58,850 bases of DNA from Paracoccaceae bacterium. Lineage in GTDB: Bacteria; Pseudomonadota; Alphaproteobacteria; Rhodobacterales; Rhodobacteraceae. A program made the translations under genes and the position numbers. The DNA is taken from contig JAGWVA010000020.1 of NCBI GenBank assembly GCA_028875855.1, positions 1 through 58,850 of the forward strand, read 5' to 3'. Position 1 is the stretch's first letter. Every line of letters begins with the position of its first letter. The notes under the pieces were generated by a model. The model did no database searches, was not told where the DNA came from, and saw only the letters and a program-made list of their open reading frames with translations. Below are positions 34,953 to 42,878 of this stretch, in pieces.

Positions 34953-36494
34953 ATGAGTGACGATATCTTCGTGGGCGGTGGCGGTGCGGATTACGGCACG
35001 CGGCAGGCGCTGCTGCTGCGCTATGCAAACCGCCACGGCTTGATCGCGGGGGCGACCGGCACGGGCAAGACGGTGACGCTGCAAGTGCTGGCGGAAGGGT
35101 TCTCGGCCGCGGGCGTTCCGGTGTTCCTCGCGGATGTGAAGGGCGATCTTGCGGGCCTCGCCATGCCGGGCGATCCCACGGGCAAGCTGGCCCGGCCCTT
35201 CGCCGAACGGGCGGCGAAGATCGGGCTGGCCGACATCGGTTACGCCGCCATGCCCGTCACCTTCTGGGATGTCTTCGGCGAAAAGGGCCACCCGGTCCGC
35301 GCCACGGTGACCGAGATGGGGCCGCTGCTGCTCGCGCGGCTGATGGATCTGTCGGAGGTGCAGGAGGGCGTGCTGAACGTGGCCTTCCGCCTTGCCGACG
35401 AAGAGGGGCTGCCGATCCTCGATCTGAAGGATCTTCAGGCCATGCTGGTCTTTCTGGGCGAGAATGCCGCCGAGATCGGGCTGCGCTATGGGCGGGTCGA
35501 TCAAAGCTCCATCGGGGCGATCCAGCGCGCGCTTCTGGTGCTGGAAAACGAGGGCGCGACCGGATTTTTCGGCGAACCGGCGCTGGACCTCTCTGATCTG
35601 ATGCGGGTCGATCCCGATGGGCGGGGAAGGGTGAACATCCTTGCCGCCGACCGCCTGATGGCCTCTCCGCGGCTTTACGCGACGCTGCTGCTGTGGCTGC
35701 TGTCGGAGCTTTTCGAGCAATTGCCCGAAGTGGGCGACCCCGAGAAGCCGAAGCTCGTCTTTTTCTTCGACGAGGCGCATCTGCTGTTCGACGGCGCGCC
35801 CAAGGCGCTGGTGGACAAGGTCGAGCAGGTTGCCCGGCTGATCCGGTCGAAGGGCGTCGGCGTCTATTTCTGCACCCAGAACCCCGACGACGTGCCCGAA
35901 GACATCCTTGGCCAGTTGGGCAACCGCGTCCAGCACGCGCTGCGCGCCTTCACCGCGAAGGATCAGCAGGCCCTGCGGCGCGCGGCCCAGACCTACCGCC
36001 CCAACCCGCGATTCAAGCTGGAAGACGCGATCCGCGACGTGGGCATCGGCGAGGCGGTGACGTCGTTCCTGATCGCCAAGGGCGAGCCGGGCGTGGCCGA
36101 GCGCACGCTGGTGCGCCCCCCGGCCTCGCAGCTGGGCACGATCACCGCGGCCGAGCGTCAACAGGTCATCGCAGCCTCGCCGCTGGCGGGGAAATACGAC
36201 ACGGCGCTTGACCGCGACAGCGCCTTCGAGCGGTTGCAGAAGCGGGCAGAGAGCGCATCCGACGCGGCCGCCGCCGCCGTGGCCGAGGGCGCGGCCGAAT
36301 TCAATTCGGCCCGCCGTTTCACCGGCAGCCGGATCGGAAACGGCCAGAGCGTCGCGGCCAGCCGCCCGGCCGCGAAACCGCGCGGCGACAGCCTGACCAC
36401 GGCCTTTGCGAAAAGCTTCGTGCGCCAGTTGGGAAGCGCGGCAAGCCGCGAGATCGTCCGCGGCGTGCTGGGCGGCCTCTTCCGGGCGCGCTAG
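34953..36494 (+). CDS. HerA/DUF853-like ATP-binding protein
   Basis: 513 residues. FtsK-HerA superfamily ATPase of the DUF853 (YjgR) group: Walker A GATGTGKT at residues 33-40, ADVKGDLAGLA, Walker B LVFFFDEAHLLFDGAP, a sensor-like FCTQNPDDVPEDILGQLGNRVQHALRAFTAKDQ, and a TSFLIAKGEPG segment. The C-terminal 100 residues are Ala/Ser-rich and end in a basic helix. The role is not established; the family is often called a putative helicase or DNA/peptide pump. The ATG at 34953 follows GGTCGGGGG. It ends 5 bp before the convergent methyltransferase gene. Confidence 0.88.
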   Translation: MSDDIFVGGGGADYGTRQALLLRYANRHGLIAGATGTGKTVTLQVLAEGFSAAGVPVFLADVKGDLAGLAMPGDPTGKLARPFAERAAKIGLADIGYAAMPVTFWDVFGEKGHPVRATVTEMGPLLLARLMDLSEVQEGVLNVAFRLADEEGLPILDLKDLQAMLVFLGENAAEIGLRYGRVDQSSIGAIQRALLVLENEGATGFFGEPALDLSDLMRVDPDGRGRVNILAADRLMASPRLYATLLLWLLSELFEQLPEVGDPEKPKLVFFFDEAHLLFDGAPKALVDKVEQVARLIRSKGVGVYFCTQNPDDVPEDILGQLGNRVQHALRAFTAKDQQALRRAAQTYRPNPRFKLEDAIRDVGIGEAVTSFLIAKGEPGVAERTLVRPPASQLGTITAAERQQVIAASPLAGKYDTALDRDSAFERLQKRAESASDAAAAAVAEGAAEFNSARRFTGSRIGNGQSVAASRPAAKPRGDSLTTAFAKSFVRQLGSAASREIVRGVLGGLFRAR

Positions 36495-36499
36495 GGGCG

Positions 36500-37510
36500 T
36501 CAGCCCCGGCGGCGGCGTTCGCGGCGGGGCGCTGCGCCCTCGTCGCCCGTCCCGTCCGAGGCCGAGGAGAACCCGCCCAGCTTCTCGGCGATCGTCTCCA
36601 GCGTCGGCCGCGGTCCGCGCGGGCGAGAGGACAGCGCCTCGTGCATCGCGCGCAGGTGTTCGGGCATCGTGCCGCAGCAGCCGCCGATGATCTTCGCGCC
36701 CGCGTCCCGCGCCAGAACGGCATATTCGGCCATCAGTTCCGGCGTGCCGTCATAATGGATGTGCCCGTCGTGATATTTCGGGATGCCCGCGTTGCCCTTG
36801 GCGATGATCGGCCGTTCGGTGCCCTGGGCCACGAACCCCAGAAGCGTCCGCATCAGGTCTGACGCCCCCACGCCGCAGTTGGCCCCGAAGGCGATGGGCG
36901 GGTTCGGCAGCTTCTCGACCATATCCGCGAAATTGGCCGAGGTGACGCCCATCATCGTCCGCCCCGCGGTGTCGAAGCTCATCGTGCCGCACCACGGCAT
37001 CCCCGCAAGCCGCGCGGCCTCGGCCGCGGCCTTGAATTCCTCGGCGGCCGAGATCGTCTCGACCCAGAGCACATCGACGCCGCCGGCCTTCAGCCCCTCG
37101 GCCTGTTCGTGGAAGATTTCCACCGCCAGCTCATGCGTCAGCGCGCCCATCGGGGCCATGATCTCGCCCGTGGGGCCCATCGATCCCGCGACGACGACCT
37201 TGCGGCCCGATCTGTCCGCCACCTCGCGGCCCAGTTCGGCCGCGACCCGGTTCAGTTCCGCCACGCGGCCCTGCGCGTTGTGCAGCTTCAGCCGCGCCGC
37301 ATTACCCCCGAAGGAGTTCGTGAGGAAAATGTCGCTGCCCGCCGAGACCGCGCCCTGGTATAGCTTGCGGATGTTGTCCGGCTGATCGGTGTTCCACAAC
37401 TCCGGCGGCTCGCCCGAGGCGAGGCCCATGTTGAACAGGTTCGTGCCCGTCGCGCCATCGGCCATCAGCCAGTCGCGTTCGGCAAGGAGGGTGGAAAGCA
37501 GGTCGCTCAT
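36500..37510 (-). CDS. bmt: Homocysteine S-methyltransferase domain protein (Bmt / MetH homocysteine part)
   Basis: 336 residues from the ATG at 37510 (MSDLLSTLLAERDWLMADGATGTNL). The zinc-thiolate site is formed by Cys in GANCGVG and the pair GGCC(GTMPEH). It moves a methyl group to homocysteine, from betaine or, in Rhodobacterales, as the homocysteine-binding piece of a split cobalamin methionine synthase. The second reading is favoured here because an MTHF-binding piece is encoded at 52202-53182, but sequence alone does not separate the two. Residues after about 310 are a charged Arg-rich tail. The upstream gap contains tandem hairpins. Confidence 0.88.
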   Translation of the reverse strand: MSDLLSTLLAERDWLMADGATGTNLFNMGLASGEPPELWNTDQPDNIRKLYQGAVSAGSDIFLTNSFGGNAARLKLHNAQGRVAELNRVAAELGREVADRSGRKVVVAGSMGPTGEIMAPMGALTHELAVEIFHEQAEGLKAGGVDVLWVETISAAEEFKAAAEAARLAGMPWCGTMSFDTAGRTMMGVTSANFADMVEKLPNPPIAFGANCGVGASDLMRTLLGFVAQGTERPIIAKGNAGIPKYHDGHIHYDGTPELMAEYAVLARDAGAKIIGGCCGTMPEHLRAMHEALSSRPRGPRPTLETIAEKLGGFSSASDGTGDEGAAPRRERRRRG

Positions 37511-37643
37511 ACTGGCCCCGTGCAGTTGGTTGCCGGGCGGGCCGCCCGGTGGCTCTGCCTCGCATATGGGGCCGCGCGGTGCAATCACGCAATCCGCATG
37601 ATCTTCATGAGGCGGGCAGCAAGCCCGCCGGGCCAAGGCCGAG

Positions 37644-37710
37644 CGATTTGCCCGGCCGCAAACCGACCGGGAGTGTATTGACCGATTTGCCCGGCCGAAT
37701 ACCGGCCGGG
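37644..37710. repeat. Two imperfect 28-bp repeats, 39-bp period, each a strong hairpin
   Basis: CGATTTGCCCGGCCG... at 37644-37671 and 37683-37710 match at 25 of 28 positions. Each folds as CCCGGCCG-N5-CGGCCGGG (perfect in the right copy, one mismatch in the left). A further GGGCGG-N8-CCGCCC hairpin (37708-37727) abuts the zeta-subunit stop. Together they occupy the gap between two minus-strand genes, where they may end or stabilise the upstream transcript or form a leader for bmt. Confidence 0.65.
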
Positions 37711-37729
37711 CGGGCAGGCGTCCGCCCCG

Positions 37730-38044
37730 TCAGCCTTCCGAGGCAAGCTCTGCCTTGGCTTTCGACAGGCACTCGACCCGCTTGGCGCGCACGGTCGCCG
37801 CGTCCGCCTTGCCTGCAAGCTCTGCGACGACATGGCCCACGACATCCTCGTGACCCGCTTCCTTGAGATCGGCCCGCATCACGCCGGCGGCAAAGGCATC
37901 GGCGTCCGGCCCGGACTTGCCCAGCAGGTCCGCCGCCCAAAGCCCCAGAAGTCGGTTCGCACGCGACTCGGCGCGGAACTGCATTTCGCTGTCATGGGCA
38001 AACTTGGCCTCGAATGCATTTTCACGATCTTCGAACGACTTCAT
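37730..38044 (-). CDS. F1-ATPase inhibitory zeta subunit (DUF1476)
   Basis: 104 residues, complete. MKSFEDRENAFEAKFAHDSEMQFRAESRANRLLGLWAADLLGK is the DUF1476/zeta signature first described in Paracoccus denitrificans, where the N-terminal helix plugs F1-ATPase and stops ATP hydrolysis. The C-terminal four-helix part (AGHEDVVGHVVAELAGKADAATV) is intact. How strongly zeta inhibits differs between genera. It is divergent from purC, an arrangement I recall in related genomes. It does not lie in an atp operon. Confidence 0.92.
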   Translation of the reverse strand: MKSFEDRENAFEAKFAHDSEMQFRAESRANRLLGLWAADLLGKSGPDADAFAAGVMRADLKEAGHEDVVGHVVAELAGKADAATVRAKRVECLSKAKAELASEG

Positions 38045-38242
38045 GGCACCCTCACGGATTGGTGATTACTGATCCAGATCTGCGGGTTCCGCGCGCGGCG
38101 CGCAAGCCCCGACCGCCGCGATAGATCGACACCGCCCGGCGCCCGACGGCAGCCCGCACCGCGCCTTGCAGCAATGCCCCGCTTGGCCTATACGGGCCCA
38201 AAGCGCGCGCTCCGGCCGGGACGCGCGCCGATTGGAGTTTGC

Positions 38243-38986
38243 ATGGCGCGGCGCAAGAAAATCTACGAAGGCAAGGCGAAGATCCTTTACGAAGGGCCAG
38301 AGCCCGGCACGCTGGTGCAGTATTTCAAGGACGAGGGCACCGAGGCGCGCGAAGCCGTGGAAGGCAAGGGGGTGCTGAACAACCGCCTGTCGGAATTCTT
38401 CATGGCCGGGCTCAATGCGATCGGCGTGCCGACCCATTTCATCCGCCGCATCAACATGCGCGAACAGCTCATCCGCGCGGTGGAGATCATTCCGCTGATG
38501 GTGGTGGTGCGCAACTTCGCGGCCGGTGAGATCTCGACCCGCCTCGGCATTCCCGAAGGCACCGTGCTGCCCCGGCCCATCGTCGAATTCTACTTCAAGG
38601 ACGACGCGCTGAACAATCCGCTGGTGACCGAGGAACACATCATCGCCTTCGGCTGGGCCAGCCAGCAGGACCTTGACGACATGGTGGCGCTGGCGCTGCG
38701 CGTGAACGACTTCCTGTCGGGCGTGATGATGGGCGTGGGCATCCGCATCGCGGACTTCCGGCTCGAGGTGGGCCGCGTCTGGGATGGCGACTACCAGCGC
38801 CTGATCGTCGCCGACGAGATCAGCCCCGACAGCTGCCGCCTGTGGGACCTGCGCGGCATCGCAGCCCCAGAGGCGCCGCCAAAGGCGCTGGACGGGGCGA
38901 CCGACGCCTATACCGAACTTGCCCGTCGTCTCGGCATCATGCCGTCGAACGTGACGATGTCCGGCAAACCGACCCTGATCAACTGA
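38243..38986 (+). CDS. purC: Phosphoribosylaminoimidazole-succinocarboxamide synthase
   Basis: 247 residues. Joins CAIR and aspartate using ATP to give [24 protein letters not shown] is the standard N-terminus, so the ATG at 38243 (with TTGGAG upstream) is the start; 23 codons further upstream are not family-like. [34 protein letters not shown] and [10 protein letters not shown] are conserved PurC motifs. purS follows after 11 bp. Confidence 0.97.
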   Translation: MARRKKIYEGKAKILYEGPEPGTLVQYFKDEGTEAREAVEGKGVLNNRLSEFFMAGLNAIGVPTHFIRRINMREQLIRAVEIIPLMVVVRNFAAGEISTRLGIPEGTVLPRPIVEFYFKDDALNNPLVTEEHIIAFGWASQQDLDDMVALALRVNDFLSGVMMGVGIRIADFRLEVGRVWDGDYQRLIVADEISPDSCRLWDLRGIAAPEAPPKALDGATDAYTELARRLGIMPSNVTMSGKPTLIN

Positions 38987-38997
38987 AAGGCCCGAGG

Positions 38998-39237
38998 ATG
39001 AAAGCCCGCGTTCATGTGATGCTGAAGGATGGCGTTCTGGACCCGCAGGGGGAGGCGGTGCGCCACGCGCTTGGCACGCTCGGCTTTTCCGGGGTCGAGG
39101 CCGTGCGGCAGGGCAAGGTCATCGAGCTTGACCTTGCCGCCACCGACCGCATGGCCGCCGAGGCCGAGGTGCGCGCGATGTGCGAGAAGCTCCTCGCCAA
39201 CACGGTGATCGAGAAATACACCGTCGAGATCGCCTGA
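38998..39237 (+). CDS. purS: Phosphoribosylformylglycinamidine synthase subunit PurS
   Basis: 79 residues: MKARVHVMLKDGVLDPQGEAV, then VRQGKVIELDL and MCEKLLANTVIEKYTVEI. PurS is the small structural subunit that bridges PurQ (glutaminase) and PurL (synthase) in the three-part FGAM synthase. The ATG at 38998 has GAGG just before it. Normally purQ follows directly; here an alcohol dehydrogenase gene begins one base after the stop codon and separates purS from purQ. Confidence 0.95.
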   Translation: MKARVHVMLKDGVLDPQGEAVRHALGTLGFSGVEAVRQGKVIELDLAATDRMAAEAEVRAMCEKLLANTVIEKYTVEIA

Positions 39238-39238
39238 C

Positions 39239-40279
39239 ATGCGCGCGGCGCTGCTGACGGAGTTTCGCGCGCCCCTCACGATTGCCGCCGTGGCCGAGCC
39301 CGACTGCCCCGAGGACGGGGTTGTTCTGCGTGTGCTGGCCTGCGGGATCTGCCGCAGCGACTGGCACGCCTGGACCGGGGCGGACCCGGTGCCGCTGCCG
39401 CATATCCCCGGCCATGAATACTGCGGCGTGGTCGAGGAGGTCGGCCCCCGCGTGACCGGCTGGCGGCGCGGCGACCGGGTGATCGCGCCCTTTATCCTGG
39501 CTTGCGGCACCTGCCCGGATTGCCGGACCGGCCACCAGACGATCTGCGCGACGCAGGCGCTTCCCGGCTTCAACCGCGCCGGGGCCTTTGCCGAACGGAT
39601 CGCCGTGCCCCATGCCGATGCGAATCTTGCCCGGTTGCCCGAGGGCATGGACCCCGCGCTTGCGGCCGCCCTTGGCTGCCGCGTCACCACGGCCTGGCAG
39701 GCGCTGACCGACCGCGCGGCGCTGGCCCCCGGCGAATGGCTGGCGGTGCATGGCGCGGGCGGGGTGGGGCTGTCGGCGCTGATGCTTGCCAAGGCGATCG
39801 GCGCGCGCGTCGTGATGGTCGATGTCGTGCCGGAAAAGCTGACCTTCGCGACGGCGCTTGGCGCGGATGCCGTGATCGACGCACGCGCGGGCGATGCGGC
39901 AGAGGCGGTCCGCGCGGTGACGGGCGGGGGCGCCGATGTCGCCATCGAGGCGCTTGGGATCGAGACGACGACGGTGGCCGCCATCCGGTCGCTGCGCAAG
40001 CGCGGGCGGATGGTGCAGATCGGCATGCCCGCGGGCGATCACGTCACGATGCGCCTGCCGATGGACGCGGTCTATTCCGGGCAACTGGCGCTTTACGGCA
40101 CGCGCGGGATGCCCGGCTGGCGGTATCCGAGCCTCTTTTCGCTGATCGCGGGCGGGCGGCTCGACCTGTCGCCGCTGATCGCGCGGCGCGTGCCCCTGTC
40201 GCAGGCCAGCGCGGAACTTGCAGCCTTCGACGGGCCGACGCCGCCCGGCGTGGCGGTCATCACCGACTTCACCGCCTGA
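39239..40279 (+). CDS. Zinc-dependent alcohol dehydrogenase-like protein (MDR family)
   Basis: 346 residues. Catalytic zinc ligands are Cys38 (GICRSDWHAW) and the GHEYCGVVEE His59-Glu60 pair. A structural zinc lobe (CGTCPDCRTGHQTIC) is complete. The Rossmann domain shows VHGAGGVGLSALMLAKAIGARVVMVD; the Asp after strand 2 favours NAD over NADP. Substrate unknown. It lies one base after purS and about 100 bp before purQ, an unusual place, with the palindromic repeat at its 3' end. Probably read through from the purC-purS transcript. Confidence 0.92.
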   Translation: MRAALLTEFRAPLTIAAVAEPDCPEDGVVLRVLACGICRSDWHAWTGADPVPLPHIPGHEYCGVVEEVGPRVTGWRRGDRVIAPFILACGTCPDCRTGHQTICATQALPGFNRAGAFAERIAVPHADANLARLPEGMDPALAAALGCRVTTAWQALTDRAALAPGEWLAVHGAGGVGLSALMLAKAIGARVVMVDVVPEKLTFATALGADAVIDARAGDAAEAVRAVTGGGADVAIEALGIETTTVAAIRSLRKRGRMVQIGMPAGDHVTMRLPMDAVYSGQLALYGTRGMPGWRYPSLFSLIAGGRLDLSPLIARRVPLSQASAELAAFDGPTPPGVAVITDFTA

Positions 40280-40283
40280 GCCC

Positions 40284-40304
40284 CGATTTTTCGCCGAAAA
40301 ATCG
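40284..40304. repeat. Palindromic repeat CGATTTTTCG-C-CGAAAAATCG, copy 2
   Basis: A perfect 21-bp palindrome 4 bp after the dehydrogenase stop and 77 bp before purQ. Differs from copies 1 and 3 only at the central base. Expected to form a terminator-like hairpin, which would separate purC-purS-adh from purQ. Confidence 0.75.
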
Positions 40305-40381
40305 TCGCGCCCGGATCAGCCTTCTGGCGGGGGCGGGCGAAGTGCGGTATCGGAACGGCGCAACCTGCCGGGGGACATGCC

Positions 40382-41050
40382 ATGAAAGCTGCCGTCATCA
40401 CCTTTCCGGGGTCGAACTGCGACCGCGATCTTGCCGTGGCCTTCGAGGCCGCCGGGGCCGAGGTCGCGCGCGTCTGGCACAAGGACAGCGACCTTCCCGA
40501 AGGCACCGACATCGTGGGCATTCCCGGCGGCTTCAGCTTCGGCGACTACCTGCGCTGCGGCGCCATCGCCGCGCGCTCGCCCATCGGGGCGGCGGTTGTG
40601 AAACACGCCGAGCGTGGCGGTTACGTGCTGGGCGTGTGCAACGGCTTTCAGGTCCTGACCGAGATGGGCCTTTTGCCGGGCGCGCTGATGCGCAACGCGG
40701 GCCTGAAATTCGTCTGCAAGACGGTGGACCTCGAGGTCGCGACCACGGCGTCGGATTTCACCTCGGGCTACCAGCCGGGGCAGGGCATCCGCGTGCCGGT
40801 CGCCCATCACGACGGCAACTACACCTGCGATGCCGATCTGCTCGCGCGCCTTCAGGGCGAGGATCGCGTGGCCTTCCGTTACCGCGACAATCCCAACGGG
40901 TCGATGGGCGATATTGCGGGCATCCTGTCCGACAACCGCCGCGTTCTGGGCATGATGCCCCACCCCGAACGCTGCATCGATCCCGCGCAGGGGGGCACCG
41001 ACGGCATGGCGATGTTCCGCGCGCTCTCCGGCGCTTTGACGCTCGCCTGA
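40382..41050 (+). CDS. purQ: Phosphoribosylformylglycinamidine synthase subunit PurQ
   Basis: 222 residues, class I glutamine amidotransferase. The nucleophile is Cys86 in GVCNGFQ and the His-Glu pair is in MPHPERC near 198. [13 protein letters not shown] and [19 protein letters not shown] are PurQ-specific. It supplies ammonia to PurL with PurS as bridge. It is separated from purS by the inserted dehydrogenase gene and the palindrome; purL is not in the window. Confidence 0.97.
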   Translation: MKAAVITFPGSNCDRDLAVAFEAAGAEVARVWHKDSDLPEGTDIVGIPGGFSFGDYLRCGAIAARSPIGAAVVKHAERGGYVLGVCNGFQVLTEMGLLPGALMRNAGLKFVCKTVDLEVATTASDFTSGYQPGQGIRVPVAHHDGNYTCDADLLARLQGEDRVAFRYRDNPNGSMGDIAGILSDNRRVLGMMPHPERCIDPAQGGTDGMAMFRALSGALTLA

Positions 41051-41096
41051 CTCGGGCCCGCTTGAGGGGCGCGCGGGGCGCGCGTAAGGTCGGGTC

Positions 41097-42866
41097 ATGG
41101 ACAGAGCGGGACGGGACGATCATTCGGGGAAGGCTTCCGTTCCACGCGGGCGGAACTGGATCGCGCGCGGCATCGTCGGCGCGCTCGTGGTGATCGCGGT
41201 CATCCTTGTGTGGATGACCAACGATATCCTGAGCCAGCGGTTCACCGAGACGACGCGCAACCGCGCGGAACTGCGCCTTGCGCTTTATTCGGGCAACGTG
41301 CTGTCGGAGTTGCAGCGCACCTCTGTCGTGCCCCTTCTGCTGGCGCGCGATCCCGCACTGATCGCGGCGCTTCAGACCAACGAATACACCTCGACCTCGC
41401 AGCGCCTCATCTCGCTTCAGACCGAGATCGGGGCGGCGGCGATGCTGCTTCTGGACGTCGATGGGCGCGTGGTGGCGGCGACGGATCGCAGTCTGATCGG
41501 GTCCAACATGAAGGCCGCGCCCGCCTTCGTGGATGCGCAACGCTCTCAGGATACGGTGTTTTCAGTGAACCCGCGCAGCTCGGGCGGCTACGAATTCACC
41601 TATTCCCGCGCGCTGACCACGAACAATGCGATGATCGGCGTGATCGTGGTCGAGGTGGACCTCAACAAATACGAGAAAAGCTGGGCCGGCTTCTCGGACG
41701 CGGTGGTCGTGACCGACAGCGAAGGCAAGATCGTCCTTTCGACCGAGCCGCGCTGGCGGGGGCTGACGCTGAAAGAGGCGCTGGCCGTGCGCGACGCACC
41801 TTCGGCCATCCAGCGCGCCTGGGACGTGACCTCGGACTGGACGCGCATCCGCCCCGACGCCTATCTGCGCGGCATGGCGGTGATGAAGAACTCCACCACC
41901 ATCCCGTTCCGTGGCTGGAAGCTCACGTCCTTCACGCGCTACGACTCGATCCGCGAGCAGGTGAACGCGGTGCTCGCGCTCGAGATCATGGGCTTTGCCA
42001 TCCTTCTCGCGCTGACCTTCTACATCCTGTCGCGCCGGGCGCTGTCGCAGTCGGTCGAGGCGCGCAAGGAGTCGGCGGAACTGCGCCAGTTGAACGCACG
42101 CTTGCAGCGGGAAATCGCCGAACGCGAGAAGGCCCAGAAGGACCTTGCCGTGGCCGAACAGACGCTTGCGCAAAGCTCGAAACTGGCCGCCCTGGGCGAG
42201 ATGGCCGCCGCCGTCAGCCATGAGCTGAACCAGCCGCTTGCCGCGATGAAGACCTATCTCGCGGGGGCGCGGCTTCTGCTGATGCGCAAGCGCGGCGACG
42301 AGGCGCTGTCGTCCTTCCAGCGCATCGACGACCTGATCGAACGGATGGGCGCGATCACGCGGCAGCTCAAGTCCTATGCCCGGAAGGGCGGCACGGCCTT
42401 TGAACCGGTTGATGCAAGGCTTTGTGTTTCCACGGCTTTGTCGATGATGGAGCCGCAACTCAAGACCCGCGCGGTGCGCATCACCCGCACGCTCCCGCGC
42501 GAGCCGGTGATGGTCATGGCCGACCGCATCCGGTTCGAGCAGGTCATCATCAACCTGCTGCGCAACGCGCTTGATGCGACCAAGGCCAGCGCCGATCCGC
42601 AGATCGACATCCTGCTGACCGCGGGCGAGACCGCGACGCTGACGGTCCGCGACAATGGCCACGGGATCAAGGATCTCGATGCGCTGTTCGAACCCTTCTA
42701 CACGACCAAGGGCCCGGGCGAAGGCGTCGGGCTGGGGCTTGCCATCTCCTCGGGCATCGTCAAGGACTTGGGCGGGCGGTTGACGGCCCGCAATGCGGAT
42801 GGCGGCGGTGCCGTGTTCGAAGTTCAACTGCCGATCCTGAGCAGGGATATAGAAGCAGCAGAGTGA
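41097..42866 (+). CDS. dctB: DctB-type sensor histidine kinase
   Basis: 589 residues. Membrane helices at about 25-43 and 290-310 enclose a periplasmic sensing domain of the DctB (double PDC/Cache) kind (ALIAALQTNEYTSTSQRLISLQTEIGAAAMLLLDVDGRVVAATDR). A cytoplasmic coiled coil precedes the HisKA domain with phospho-acceptor His375 (AAVSHELNQPLAAM), then HATPase boxes NLLRNALDA, DNGHGI and GEGVGLGLAI. It most resembles sensors for C4-dicarboxylates. The response regulator follows after 12 bp. No dct transporter genes are adjacent, so the signal is inferred from similarity. Confidence 0.88.
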   Translation: MDRAGRDDHSGKASVPRGRNWIARGIVGALVVIAVILVWMTNDILSQRFTETTRNRAELRLALYSGNVLSELQRTSVVPLLLARDPALIAALQTNEYTSTSQRLISLQTEIGAAAMLLLDVDGRVVAATDRSLIGSNMKAAPAFVDAQRSQDTVFSVNPRSSGGYEFTYSRALTTNNAMIGVIVVEVDLNKYEKSWAGFSDAVVVTDSEGKIVLSTEPRWRGLTLKEALAVRDAPSAIQRAWDVTSDWTRIRPDAYLRGMAVMKNSTTIPFRGWKLTSFTRYDSIREQVNAVLALEIMGFAILLALTFYILSRRALSQSVEARKESAELRQLNARLQREIAEREKAQKDLAVAEQTLAQSSKLAALGEMAAAVSHELNQPLAAMKTYLAGARLLLMRKRGDEALSSFQRIDDLIERMGAITRQLKSYARKGGTAFEPVDARLCVSTALSMMEPQLKTRAVRITRTLPREPVMVMADRIRFEQVIINLLRNALDATKASADPQIDILLTAGETATLTVRDNGHGIKDLDALFEPFYTTKGPGEGVGLGLAISSGIVKDLGGRLTARNADGGGAVFEVQLPILSRDIEAAE

Positions 42867-42878
42867 CGTGAGGGTCCA

